A stretch of 64,000 nt of DNA. Source: CBDCYS01 sp965224215. GTDB lineage: Bacteria > Acidobacteriota > Terriglobia > Bryobacterales > UBA6623. This document shows positions 36,301 to 44,191 of the stretch, piece by piece (the first letter of the stretch is position 1; each line of letters begins with the position of its first letter). The stretch is taken from the NCBI GenBank assembly GCA_965224215.1, contig CBDCYS010000078.1, positions 1 to 64,000 of the forward strand. The letters are read 5' to 3'. The notes under the pieces were generated by a model. That model saw only the letters and a list, made by a program, of their open reading frames with translations, made no database searches and was not told where the DNA came from. Both the position numbers and the translations under genes were made by a program.

Positions 36301-36522
36301 GCTGGACCGCTTGGAGAATGCACCCTCGTTTGTGTCGAGGCGCAGGCCCGCCATCCGGGTGCCCCCATCGGGGCCATGACAAAGGAAACAATTTTCGGAG
36401 AGAATCGGCCGCACTTGGCGCTGGAAGTCGACCTTATCGGAGGCACTCCTGGGAGGAGCGGAGAATGCGGTGACAGACAACAAGCTCAACGTAACGGCTT
36501 GGCAGAAAAGTAAACGATACAT
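33391..36522 (-). CDS. PSCyt1-DUF1549-LamG-DUF1553 protein (paralogue 2)
   Basis: A protein of about 1043 residues with the same domain order as the gene at 30040. Signal peptide MYRLLFCQAVTLSLLSVTAFS, PSCyt1 haem motif CFLCHGPDGG, DUF1549 with CATCHDHKFDPI, a LamG-like insert (DARKPFSIALWFLQPLNTGN through ADLRVFDRAISLDEA) and DUF1553. The ATG at 36522 follows AGGTGCGG and is preferred over a GTG six bases upstream. It is about 40 residues shorter than paralogue 1, mainly in the middle. The gene is the first of the three-gene cluster ending with DUF1501. Two haem sites and export imply a periplasmic redox or surface role. Confidence 0.9.
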   Translation of the reverse strand: MYRLLFCQAVTLSLLSVTAFSAPPRSASDKVDFQRQVRPILSENCFLCHGPDGGTRMAGLRLDTNEGAFSKRSSGTTIVPGDPEASLFYQRITHQNEVLRMPPVHSKRELTVEQIDVLRRWIEAGASWDQHWSFETLQRPEPPQVDKASWIRNPLDRFILKQLEQDGLAPAPEADKRTLARRVALDLTGLPPDPGVLETFLSDTSASAYEKLVDKLLKSKHWGEHRGRYWLDAARYGDTHGLHVDNYREMWPYRDWVIQAFNRNQPFDQFTVEQLAGDLLPDPTLDQRVATGFHRSNVTTNEAGLIPAEYEAIYAKDRADTTGLVWLGLTVGCATCHDHKFDPISQKDFYSMTAFFRNTTQYVMDGNVADSAPIVVVPRAGDRDHWRELEQKADDVKGRREKVSAAAEGKFETWLKSGAHRSLKTPLDESSEILTLSMASEARAARRDGLNAIEFSGDVKLGEGPEEGQPALHFDDQSWAELPNLELDARKPFSIALWFLQPLNTGNVVVMSQTDPDDHKRGWSIDIGARRPKFKMFGDNVEATSAQSKLEVGAGPLEELQAGTWNRLAVSYDGSGERAGLNYYLNGEMVPTLGSEYFTSLEGNILTGQPLLLGKQTSQSGDGYEESYFTGGAIADLRVFDRAISLDEARLVSLWPVLSRARGRTSLELSKEQREIRRRGAATHVMQERAEHMPSAHILNRGLYDQPGEEVEASTPGTLPRMPAAFPRNRLGLARWLVDDSNPLTARVTVNRFWQQVFGSGIVTTSDDFGSQGEPPTHPELLDWLAVEFRESGWDVKDFFRIMVTSSTYRQSSETTEAKAEKDADNRLLSRGPRFRMDGEMVRDYALAASGLLVRKIGGPSVKPYQPEGVWESVAMTISNTRHYKQDAGDKLYRRSMYTFWKRAAPPASMDIFNAPTREHSIVRRERTNTPLQALVTMNDPQFVEAARHLAQKAMREAGDDFDRQLDYLSTRLLARDFGEQERAVARRTYDGFVGYYGEHGQDAEKLLSTGESAPDEALPAVESAALTMVANQIINLDEVLNK

Positions 36523-36630
36523 CCGCACCTATCCCGAAAAGTTGCTCTATCTGTATTCTATACCCGCCCGCTAAGGTGAGCAAAACCTCGCCCCGCCAAA
36601 GAGCGTATCCTCGCCTTCGCTAACGGTGGG

Positions 36631-36668
36631 GACCGGCATCCTTGCCGGTCTATCGCCGCGAAGCGGCG
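36631..36668. repeat. Paired intergenic hairpins
   Basis: GACCGGCATCCTTGCCGGTC (36631-36650) folds into a seven-base-pair stem with a six-base loop. It is followed by CGCCGCGAAGCGGCG (36654-36668), a second short hairpin. The GCCGCGAAGCGGCG core recurs in the repeats at 54320-54390. They lie between two minus-strand genes and may terminate the upstream alcohol dehydrogenase transcript, although no T tract follows. Confidence 0.5.
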
Positions 36669-36706
36669 AAGCAGCCCAATCCTATCGACTCAGTGAAACA
36701 ATCGGA

Positions 36707-37810
36707 CTATTGAAACGTCAGTACTCCCCTAGCCACCTTCCCCGACTCCATATCATCGAATGCCTGAGGCAGCTCCTCCAGCGGATAACGCTTCGTAATC
36801 AGATCATCCAACTGAAGCTTCCCTGACCGATAGAGGTCCACCAACATCGGTAGATCAATCCGAGGGCGAATCGAACCAACAAACGAACCGAACAGCCGCT
36901 TATTCTGCAGCACAAGGGCCCCGGCCGAAATCGGCACGTCGGTCTTTGCGGAGTGCAACCCAATAATCGTAGCGGTGCCGCCGGGCCGTGCCGCCATCAG
37001 CGCTTGAGAGATCGTCGCGGCTGCGCCCACACTGTCGAAAACGTACTCCGGCCCGCCACCGGTTAACTCACGCAGGGCCCCGACAGCATCGGTTTCCGTC
37101 GAGTTCACCGTGTGGGTAGCGCCCATGCGGCGGGCGAAGTCGAGCTTCGAGTCCATCACATCGACCGCGATGATGGGGTTGCAACCGGCCAGCTTGCAGC
37201 CCTGAATGGCGCTCAAGCCGATGCCGCCGCAGCCGATGACCGCCGCGGGAAGGCCCGCTTTTGCCTGGGCGGTGTTGATCACCGCGCCGACGCCGGTTGC
37301 TACTGCACAGCCGATCACAGCGGCAATCTCGAAAGAAACATCTTCGGGAAACGGAATCGCGCTCGCTTCATCGATCACGCAGTATTCCGCCATCGTGGCG
37401 GCGCTAAGCAGGTGCTTGAGCGGAATACCGTCTAGAGTTTTGAGGCGGGTGGTGCCGTCGAGAAGCACGGCTTTGAAAGTGGTCGCGGCCAGCCGCTCGC
37501 AGAGATTGTGCCGCCCGTTCAAACATCGCGAGCAAGACTCGCAGGCCGGAAGCCAATTCACGATGATGCGGTCGCCCGGCTTGACCCTCGTGACGCGGCT
37601 GCCCACAGCCTCGACCACGCCTGCGCCTTCATGACCGAGGACCAACGGAGGCGTCGCCCGCAACTCACCCCGATAGGTGTGCAAGTCGGAGTGACAGACC
37701 CCGGCGGCATGCAAACGCACAAGAACTTCGGTATCTTTGGGATCGTCCAGCTCGACTTCTTCGATGGTCAGCTGGCCGATTTCGCGCGCAAGCGCCGCTT
37801 TCATTCGCAT
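36707..37810 (-). CDS. Zinc-dependent alcohol dehydrogenase (class III/mycothiol-type MDR)
   Basis: A 367-residue medium-chain dehydrogenase. Catalytic zinc ligands lie in GVCHSDLHT (Cys about 38) and GHEGAGVVEAVG. Structural zinc cysteines are in CESCSRCLNGRHNLC (about 90-104), and a third catalytic region is IGCAVATGVGAVINTA. The NAD-binding motif is VIGCGGIGLSAIQG with DVMDSKLDFARRMGATHTVN after it. It would oxidise an alcohol or a thiol adduct of formaldehyde with NAD. The ATG at 37810 or 37804 may start it; neither has a clear SD. It stands alone upstream of the DUF1549/DUF1553 cluster on the same strand. Confidence 0.9.
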   Translation of the reverse strand: MRMKAALAREIGQLTIEEVELDDPKDTEVLVRLHAAGVCHSDLHTYRGELRATPPLVLGHEGAGVVEAVGSRVTRVKPGDRIIVNWLPACESCSRCLNGRHNLCERLAATTFKAVLLDGTTRLKTLDGIPLKHLLSAATMAEYCVIDEASAIPFPEDVSFEIAAVIGCAVATGVGAVINTAQAKAGLPAAVIGCGGIGLSAIQGCKLAGCNPIIAVDVMDSKLDFARRMGATHTVNSTETDAVGALRELTGGGPEYVFDSVGAAATISQALMAARPGGTATIIGLHSAKTDVPISAGALVLQNKRLFGSFVGSIRPRIDLPMLVDLYRSGKLQLDDLITKRYPLEELPQAFDDMESGKVARGVLTFQ

Positions 37811-37910
37811 GAAGTGATTGTCCTAGCTTGACTCGAGGGAATCAAGCATCGGGCCAACAGCACCCAAGGGAATCGGCCCGCCAGGACACGTTCAACCTGG
37901 ACAGGTAGGG

Positions 37911-38057
37911 TTAGTCTTGTGGCGGACGAGTCGCAGAATGGTGCGGCCGGGGCGGCGGCGGGGGTACTTTCTCAAACGTAGGGGGCGGGCCAGTGGGTTT
38001 CTCAGGCTGAGCCACGTCTCTGTTTGACTGCTGCACTATCGATTTATTGTCCGCCAT
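37911..38057 (-). CDS. Small proline-rich protein overlapping DUF6338 gene
   Basis: A 48-residue frame from ATG 38057 (or an ATG three bases upstream) to TAA at 37913-37911. It overlaps the end of the DUF6338 gene by 14 bases, suggesting translational coupling. It begins MADNKSIVQQSNRDVAQPEK and is rich in proline towards the end (GPPPTFEKVPPPPPRPHH). It has no signal peptide and no known domain. The overlap and protein-like composition support a real gene; small proline-rich partners next to DUF6338 genes are, as far as I recall, common. Function unknown. Confidence 0.55.
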   Translation of the reverse strand: MADNKSIVQQSNRDVAQPEKPTGPPPTFEKVPPPPPRPHHSATRPPQD

Positions 38058-38560
38058 CATTCGCCTCGTCCAAGAAAATCGGCCTCCAAATCTCGGTCGT
38101 TCGGCTGTCGCCGGACATTGAACATGCCGCTATGGAGTAGACAGAATCTCCCGACAGATAGAGATACTGGTAAGGCAAGGCCGTGTATGCGTTCGTGTCC
38201 TCATTATACTGCGCTGGCTCTTCGATAACGATATCTCTCTCGTCGCGACTAACGGAAAGCTGCCCCCGAGCCAAGATTCCGGCATAGGCGTCCCCACTTT
38301 TGAGGGAAACAACAATCCAGCGGCCTTACACTTCCCGGAATTACATGGATCGGAAGCGGCCAGTGAAACAGTTCAGACAGCAGTGCGTAGAGAACCAGGC
38401 CAACAACACTGAACGACAGCCACCTGAGTGGAACTTCCCATTGCTTCGCGCGCAGGTCGAGACCCACGAACGAACGAAATACCAGATCTCCCAGAAAACC
38501 AGGGAGGCCAACGAGCAACAGGATCAACAAAGCTGTAATTGTGGTGGGCACGAGAGTCAT
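38044..38560 (-). pseudogene. DUF6338-family membrane protein, frameshifted
   Basis: From ATG 38560 the product has two membrane helices (TITALLILLLVGLPGFLGDLVF and LRWLSFSVVGLVLYALLSEL), as in DUF6338. Near 38320 the frame must shift by one base to reach RWIVVSLKSGDAYAGILARGQLS, the conserved small-barrel part of the family, which runs to the TAA at 38044. As written the protein ends early in a meaningless tail. The second IS1380 copy lies 29 bp upstream of the start and probably removed the promoter, so the frameshift may have followed silencing. A sequencing error is the alternative. Confidence 0.65.
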
Positions 38561-38588
38561 TTCTGCGGGGACTCAGCCTCGTATGCCA

Positions 38589-40388
38589 CCTGAATTATGC
38601 ACTGCCGGTGCACCTGGTGAGGGCTGAGCCGCCAGGAACCATTTGGGGACCCCCGAAAACATGGGGTAAAAAGGTAGGCTGGCAAAGATTTCAGCTTCGC
38701 CAGTCAACCCCAAGGAGGTCACCCAAATGGTTACCAAACGAAAACAGCATAGCTCCCGAAGGCCCGTCAAACAAGGCCCCGGCGCGAGGGCCCCGCGGCC
38801 CAATAAAATCGGGGCTGCCACGCCCTATCACTTCCGTGGCAAGAATCTGACTCCCTACGGCGGCTTGCTGCCCGTCGCCACCCTGCTCGAAAAACTCGGC
38901 TTCCAAGCGCTGCTGGAAGAAACCCTCACGACCAAACGGATCACCCGAGCCATGAGCCCCTACCAGTTCGTGCTGGCCCTCGTGCTCGGCCTCTATGTCG
39001 GCTTTGCGCGGCTCAACCAACTCCGCTTCATCGCTCGCGACCCCATCCTGACCGGCATCTTGCAAGTGACGCGTCTGCCGCCGCAGTCCACGCTGTGGCG
39101 CTTTCTGGCCTCGCTGCACCTCAACGTGGCGAAGCAGATCCTTTCCATTCAGCGCCAGCTGCGGGAACGAGTCTGGGCCGCGGCCCACGTGAAGTTGGAG
39201 ACGGTGACGCTGGACACCGACACCACCGTGCATACCCTCTACGGCCGCCAGATGGGCGGGCGCAAGAGCTACAACCCCAAGAACAAGGGCAAGCGCAGCT
39301 ACCAGCCGATACTGACCTTCCTGGCCGAGACGCGCGAATACCTGATGGGCGGGTTGCGCAACGGCGACCGGCCCACGGGCCGACAGATCGCCGCCCACCT
39401 CGAGAGCGCTTTCCGGACTTTGCCGGGCGGCGTGAAGAAAATCCTGGCGCGGGCCGATTCCGGCTTTTATTGCTGGGAGGCGGTGGAGGCCTATGAAAAG
39501 GCGGCTTGTCAGTTCGTCATCGTGGCGCGCAAAACGCGGCGCCTGGTCGAGCGCTTGCAGCAAGCAGAATGGAAACCCTCCCCCCGCTCCGACGCGGACG
39601 CGGAATGCCAATTCCTCTACCAACCGCAAGGCTGGGCGCGGGCCTGCCGTTTCCTGGCGCTGCGTTACGAAAACGAGCCCAAGGCCGGCGCGGCCGAGCA
39701 ATACCAGTTGTTCGCCACCAGCGCTTACACCTACCGCGTGTTTGTCACCAATCTGGCCGAGCCGATCGCGGCGGTGGTGTGGTTTTACAATCAGCGCGCC
39801 GGAGCCGAGAACCTGATCAAGGAGGCCAACAACGACGCCGGGCTGGCGGCCCATCCCTCGCGCCGCTTTGACATGAACCGCAATCACTTTCAGTTGGCCA
39901 TGCTGGCCTACAATCTCAACTGCTGGCTGCTGCTGTTCAACCGCGAAGCCCAGGCCAGCGTGGAGACGCTGCGGCACACCACCCTGGCGACGGCGCGGCT
40001 GCGTTTTCTGTTCGTGGCGGCCAAGATCTGGCGGCACGCCGGCAGAACGGGTGTCAGCTACAGCGATCATTATCAGGAAAAGGGCCTGTTTGAACGGCTG
40101 ATGCGACGGCTGCGGGCGATGGGGCCGCCGGGATCGAGCTTGGCGCCGGTGGTGGAGGGTGCGCTGAGCTGAGGGGCACTCCATGCATAAAATTTCATGC
40201 ACTCGCCGCAAGGTACTGGGAACACGCCGCTTGCCAGCCCGCTTTTGCCCTGCCGGGATCAGGAGGCGGCTCAAACGGGGAGGGAAACAGCAGAAAAGAC
40301 GACTTGAGAAATCACTGAGTTGACACGAGTGCCGCTATCGCCACAACTCCATCGACGATGGCTACGCCGAATCTGTGCATAATTCAGG
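38589..40388 (+). mobile_element. IS1380-family insertion sequence, copy 2 (1800 bp)
   Basis: CCTGAATTATGCAC inverted repeats and the duplication TGCCA (38584-38588 and 40389-40393) delimit it. Same length as copy 1 at 1158. Inserted between the DUF6338 gene start and its upstream region. Confidence 0.93.
38727..40172 (+). CDS. IS1380-family DDE transposase
   Basis: A 481-residue transposase identical to that of copy 1 except for a few residues (Q in CQFLYQ, L in YNLNCW). The start is the ATG seven bases after AAGGAGGT. Catalytic motifs LDTDTTVHT, RADSGF and YNQRAGAENLIKEANND are all present, with the normal leucine after the signature, so this is the more likely source of active transposase for the family. 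The same N-terminus is retained in the three deletion derivatives in the window. Confidence 0.94.
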   Translation: MVTKRKQHSSRRPVKQGPGARAPRPNKIGAATPYHFRGKNLTPYGGLLPVATLLEKLGFQALLEETLTTKRITRAMSPYQFVLALVLGLYVGFARLNQLRFIARDPILTGILQVTRLPPQSTLWRFLASLHLNVAKQILSIQRQLRERVWAAAHVKLETVTLDTDTTVHTLYGRQMGGRKSYNPKNKGKRSYQPILTFLAETREYLMGGLRNGDRPTGRQIAAHLESAFRTLPGGVKKILARADSGFYCWEAVEAYEKAACQFVIVARKTRRLVERLQQAEWKPSPRSDADAECQFLYQPQGWARACRFLALRYENEPKAGAAEQYQLFATSAYTYRVFVTNLAEPIAAVVWFYNQRAGAENLIKEANNDAGLAAHPSRRFDMNRNHFQLAMLAYNLNCWLLLFNREAQASVETLRHTTLATARLRFLFVAAKIWRHAGRTGVSYSDHYQEKGLFERLMRRLRAMGPPGSSLAPVVEGALS

Positions 40389-40593
40389 TGCCAATGAACT
40401 TTCCGCAATCCGGACTGTTGAGAAAAGCCAGGGAGTTTTTGGTATTATATCGCGGCCGAGCGGGCTTTTTGTGCCGGCGAATGTTTTACAGTCACACCTT
40501 GGTGCTAAACGTAGGGAGTTGAGTCAGTCAAGCCTCCTGAACAGCTGTCATTCGTAGGACGACCCGTGCTTGGAGAGCCTTGCTCCGGTCACC

Positions 40594-41952
40594 TCAATCC
40601 GCCTTCCCGCCCTTTTCGACAATGCAATACAAATGCTCTTCGGTGCGAATGAAAATCTGATTGCCCGCAACCGCTGGCGAGGCTAGCGTATAACTATTCA
40701 ACTTATTCACACCAAGAATCTCGAACTTATCTCCTGCCCGAAACACCGTCGTGGTCCCGTCCTCGCTCGTCGCGTAGATCTTGCCGTCGGCCAGCACCGG
40801 CGAAGCGCTGTAGGTGCCCGGTTCGAGTCGGCTGCGGTCCCAGATCGTCTCTCCGTCTTTGACCCGCAGGCACAAAGCGATCCCCCTGTCATCAACGATG
40901 TAGAGCCTTTCACCGTCGGTCGTTGGCGTGGGGACGTCGGGCCCGTAGTCAGTGGACCAGAGCCGGTGCGATTGAGTCACGTCTCCTTCGCCGCCCGCCC
41001 GAAACGCGATAAAAGGTTTGCGGCGGCTTGGCGCGAAGATGATATCTCCGCAAATCAGTGCCGAAGCGATCGTGCGGTTGCTCCCGGACCGGCTCGGATT
41101 CAGTCCGCCGCCCCTCCAAAGCTCCTTGCCGTTCGCCAGGTCATGGCCAGTCAAATAGTCGCCTCCCGTGATGATCAGTTGCAGCTTTCCGTCTACATCC
41201 GAGAGCATCGGTGTCGAGTAGGCGTCAGGCGATTCTCTGGGGGCGTCGGTCGGCCTCTCCACCTTCCACAGCGTCTTGCCCGTTGAGGCATCGGCCGCCA
41301 GGACGTAGGAGGGCTCATCGGTCTTCATGCCGTGCAGCACCTGAATGTAAAGCCTCCCCTCGTGCAGCAGCGGCGAAGAAGCGTAGCCCCAGTTGAGCCC
41401 GAACTCTCCGTAGTCTTGCTGTAGATCCCGCCTCCAGATCTGTTCCCCGCTGAAATCGAAACAGCTCAGCGTGCCGACACCCGTCATGATCCACACATGC
41501 TGGCCATCGGTCACCGGCGAAGGAGAAGCCATATTCTGCTTGAACAGAATCTTGTTGCCCTCGCCAATCGACTGTCGCCAGCGGATCGAGCCGTCTTTGC
41601 GGTTGAGCGCCACCAGAAGCAGCTCGTCGGCAAAGTTCAGAGCAGATGCGATACGGCCCAGCGCGGCGCCCACAAAACCCCTGCCCTTGGGATTGGTGAA
41701 ACCCTCTTCCGCTGAAGTGACGAAGATCGTGTCTTCCCAAACGACCGGGCTCGCGGCGCTCCAGCTAGGTAGTTCCGTGCGCCAGGCAACGTTTCGCGAT
41801 TCACTCCAGCGGACAGCCAAGCCCGCCGCCTTCTCGCTGGTTCCGTTCAAGTGAGGACCGCGCCACTGCGGCCAGTTGTCAGCCACATCGGCGCCACGGG
41901 AAAGTCCGATAAGCAAGAACGCGGCTAAGAGCAGGGGTGGTGCGGTTCGCAT
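40594..41952 (-). CDS. Exported PQQ-binding-like beta-propeller protein
   Basis: A 452-residue protein with a signal peptide (MRTAPPLLLAAFLLIGLSRG) and an eight-bladed-type propeller. Blades carry repeated strands such as DNWPQWRGPHLNGT, LVALNRKDGSIRW, LSCFDFSGEQIWRRD, YVLAADASTGKTLWKVE, DLANGKELWRGGGLNP and KIYATSEDGTTTVFRAGD. WPQWRGPxxNG is the usual opening of outer-membrane-assembly-like PQQ-repeat proteins in Planctomycetes and Acidobacteriota. No catalytic dehydrogenase motif is seen, so it is probably a binding or scaffold protein rather than a quinoprotein dehydrogenase. Monocistronic. Confidence 0.88.
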   Translation of the reverse strand: MRTAPPLLLAAFLLIGLSRGADVADNWPQWRGPHLNGTSEKAAGLAVRWSESRNVAWRTELPSWSAASPVVWEDTIFVTSAEEGFTNPKGRGFVGAALGRIASALNFADELLLVALNRKDGSIRWRQSIGEGNKILFKQNMASPSPVTDGQHVWIMTGVGTLSCFDFSGEQIWRRDLQQDYGEFGLNWGYASSPLLHEGRLYIQVLHGMKTDEPSYVLAADASTGKTLWKVERPTDAPRESPDAYSTPMLSDVDGKLQLIITGGDYLTGHDLANGKELWRGGGLNPSRSGSNRTIASALICGDIIFAPSRRKPFIAFRAGGEGDVTQSHRLWSTDYGPDVPTPTTDGERLYIVDDRGIALCLRVKDGETIWDRSRLEPGTYSASPVLADGKIYATSEDGTTTVFRAGDKFEILGVNKLNSYTLASPAVAGNQIFIRTEEHLYCIVEKGGKAD

Positions 41953-42655
41953 CGTGACATCACCTCCGAAGACTGTGATTTGTCGATATGATCCTTGGGG
42001 CCACCGTATTTGTGGTCCTCATATTTGTGGCCATGATAGCAGAGGCAGTTGGGATCCGATGCGCCTGAAACCGCGAAGGACTCCCTGGTGTATCCGGGGC
42101 GGCTTGACACGTGCCCTACAATGAATACAGAGGATCGGTGAGGGGGTCCACCGGAAGACAAGACGGTCGCCTGGTCCTGAACTCGGTCGACGAGTATCGG
42201 CGTTTCGACAGCCGATAACGATGGCCGAGGGATAGAGATTGAGGGGAGCTCACAACAAATTGCCTGCGATGTGTCAATTCTCCGAATCGTCTTGCCCACA
42301 GAGGCGGCGAGATAGGGCAACAAAAGGCGAATACATTTTGTGAGATCCGCTCAAATCTGCTCAAATCCGCTCAAATCCGCTGACTCGGCGAAAGTGTCGC
42401 TGCGAGCGTGCGCTTCCTAGGTCAAGAACGAGAACTCGGCCATATTATTCTCGTCAGTTGAGCTGATGCCTTTCCAATCAGAACGGACAACGATGAGCAC
42501 CGACAATGAAGATCGCTGCCTGCACCACATATTACGTACCCGGGTGCGCCACACCCGCCGGACCCAGATCCGTCCGTAAGGACTTTGGTTGCCTCCGAAA
42601 ACGTTTTGAATACCCGTAGCGCAGGGCTCGTAAGAGACCTGCGGCTTTTCGGAGT
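41953..42655. other. Long intergenic region without recognisable gene
   Basis: No convincing gene on either strand; open frames here lack family resemblance, start sites and typical composition. Short tandem repeats occur at 42006-42035 (GTATTTGTGGTCCTC then ATATTTGTGGCCATG) and at 42346-42380 (ten-base unit TCAAATCCGC, about three and a half copies). The region could hold a non-coding RNA or a decayed gene. Confidence 0.45.
42346..42380. repeat. 10-bp tandem repeat
   Basis: Half a unit (TCCGC) is followed by three units TCAAATCTGC, TCAAATCCGC and TCAAATCCGC. Intergenic, upstream of tpiA. Confidence 0.8.
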
Positions 42656-42697
42656 TGGAGCTCAGGCGACTCAACATGGAGCTCAGGCGACTCAACA
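42656..42697. repeat. Perfect 21-bp tandem duplication upstream of tpiA
   Basis: Two identical 21-bp units (42656-42676 and 42677-42697) beginning TGGAGCTCAGG lie 61 bp before the tpiA start. Perfect identity implies a recent duplication. Confidence 0.9.
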
Positions 42698-42758
42698 ATG
42701 AGGTGCTACATTGAAAGATGGACACGACTTCGCGTCCAATCCAGGAGAAAGGTTCCCT

Positions 42759-43535
42759 TTGTCAAACAACCAGCATCCTTCACGCAAGCCCGTTATGGCC
42801 GGCAACTGGAAAATGTTCAAGACGGTGGCCGAGACCCGCGATTTCATTGAGAAGCTCAAGTCTTTCGTGGCGGAGGCGCCACACTGCGAGATCGTGATCG
42901 CACCACCTTATCCTGGGCTAGCGGCGGCAGCGGAGGCGGCCCAAGGCAGCAATATCCAGATCGGCGCTCAGAATATGCACTGGGAAGAAAAGGGTGCATT
43001 TACCGGCGAGGTTAGCGGCCCCATGATTGTCGCCGCCGGCTGTTCCCACGTCATCCTTGGGCATAGTGAGCGGAGGCAGTATTTCGGGGAAACCGATGAA
43101 ACGGTGAACCGGCGACTCCTCGCCGCCCTCTCGGCCGGGCTCACTCCGATCGTTTGCTTCGGGGAAACACTTGAGCAACGAGAGTCTGATCAGACCGAAA
43201 AAGTTCTCACGAGGCAGTTTGACGGGGCGATGGCTTCATTGACCGCCGATCAGTTCTCCCGTATAATCGTAGCGTACGAACCGGTTTGGGCCATAGGAAC
43301 AGGCCGTACCGCAACGCCTGACATGGCCGCCGGGGCTCACCATCTTCTCAGGGACAGGGCGGCTGAACAGTTTGGACCGGAGGCAGCCGAGGGCCTGCGC
43401 ATCCTTTACGGCGGCAGCGTCAAGCCCGCCAACGTAGAGGGTTTGATGGCACGACCGCAGATTGACGGGGCTTTGGTTGGCGGGGCTAGCTTGGAGCCCG
43501 AATCAATGGCCGCGCTTGTAAACTATCCGAGATAG
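42759..43535 (+). CDS. tpiA: Triose-phosphate isomerase
   Basis: A 258-residue TIM barrel that interconverts glyceraldehyde 3-phosphate and dihydroxyacetone phosphate in glycolysis. Active-site residues are visible: lysine in MAGNWKM (K18), histidine in GHSERR (H102) and glutamate in AYEPVWAIGTG (E174). The phosphate-gripping loop is ILYGGSVKP. The TTG at 42759 is chosen because AGGAGAAAGG lies just upstream and it gives the family length. Followed by secG 72 bp downstream, a common bacterial arrangement. Confidence 0.96.
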   Translation: MSNNQHPSRKPVMAGNWKMFKTVAETRDFIEKLKSFVAEAPHCEIVIAPPYPGLAAAAEAAQGSNIQIGAQNMHWEEKGAFTGEVSGPMIVAAGCSHVILGHSERRQYFGETDETVNRRLLAALSAGLTPIVCFGETLEQRESDQTEKVLTRQFDGAMASLTADQFSRIIVAYEPVWAIGTGRTATPDMAAGAHHLLRDRAAEQFGPEAAEGLRILYGGSVKPANVEGLMARPQIDGALVGGASLEPESMAALVNYPR

Positions 43536-43564
43536 TTTGGAAACCCACGGCCGGGCCCGCTCAT

Positions 43565-43606
43565 CGCCGCCAGCAAAACGCCGCCAGGAAAACGCCGCCA
43601 GGAAAA
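43565..43606. repeat. 14-bp tandem repeat carrying the secG ribosome binding region
   Basis: Three units CGCCGCCAGCAAAA, CGCCGCCAGGAAAA and CGCCGCCAGGAAAA (43565-43578, 43579-43592, 43593-43606) end one base before the secG ATG. The AGGA of the last unit is the only candidate ribosome binding site. Confidence 0.9.
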
Positions 43607-43607
43607 C

Positions 43608-44036
43608 ATGGAAATCCTACTGACCAGCATCTATGTCATCGTCTCGCTTTTCTTGATCATCGTCGTGCTGCTGCAAAGCGGCAAGGCGGCCGATCTCGCC
43701 GGCGCTTTCGGCGGCATGGGTTCGCAAACCGCATTTGGTCCTCGCGGGTCCGCCACTCTGTTATCAAAGGCGACAACTCTCGCCGCCGTACTGTTCATGC
43801 TCCTGTCGATCACTTTGGGGATCGTGAAGTCACGGGACCGTGGAGTAGGCGAGTCCGTCATCGAGCGCACAGGGACAGCCGGCGAGCCCGCCACCCCGGG
43901 AGCCCAAACTCTGGAGCCGGGGACGACCACCATACCGCTCGACATTCCTCCACCCCCTCAATCGGGGTCTCAGCCCGCTGCGGGAACCGAGCCCGAGGCC
44001 GGAACCGAAGGCAGCGGTACCGCCGAGCCCCAGTAG
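43608..44036 (+). CDS. secG: Preprotein translocase subunit SecG
   Basis: A 142-residue inner-membrane protein, the small subunit of the SecYEG translocon. Two transmembrane helices (LTSIYVIVSLFLIIVVLLQS and LSKATTLAAVLFMLLSITLGIV) flank the conserved loop DLAGAFGGMGSQTAFGPRGSATLL. A long proline-, glycine- and threonine-rich tail follows, as often seen in Acidobacteriota. The ATG at 43608 follows the last unit of a 14-bp tandem repeat. Probably co-transcribed with tpiA. Confidence 0.95.
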   Translation: MEILLTSIYVIVSLFLIIVVLLQSGKAADLAGAFGGMGSQTAFGPRGSATLLSKATTLAAVLFMLLSITLGIVKSRDRGVGESVIERTGTAGEPATPGAQTLEPGTTTIPLDIPPPPQSGSQPAAGTEPEAGTEGSGTAEPQ

Positions 44037-44191
44037 GCTTAGAGCCTCCAGACCAGCCGTTCAGCCGGGAAGCGCTGTAGGATCGTCGCCCATAATGCAG
44101 CGAGCCGAAACCGTGGGTGCGAAAACGACAAGTGTAAGCCGCCCGGACGGGGGTAGTGGGAGCAGCGGTTGGTCAACGTCTAGATCGGGAC

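Noticed and set aside
36631..36668. Rho-independent terminator
   Set aside because: The stems are good but no run of T follows, so only a hairpin repeat is reported.
42417..42725. Minus-strand frame of about 100 codons upstream of tpiA
   Set aside because: It overlaps the tandem repeats, which make serine/leucine repeats in translation, and has no SD or homologue-like features.
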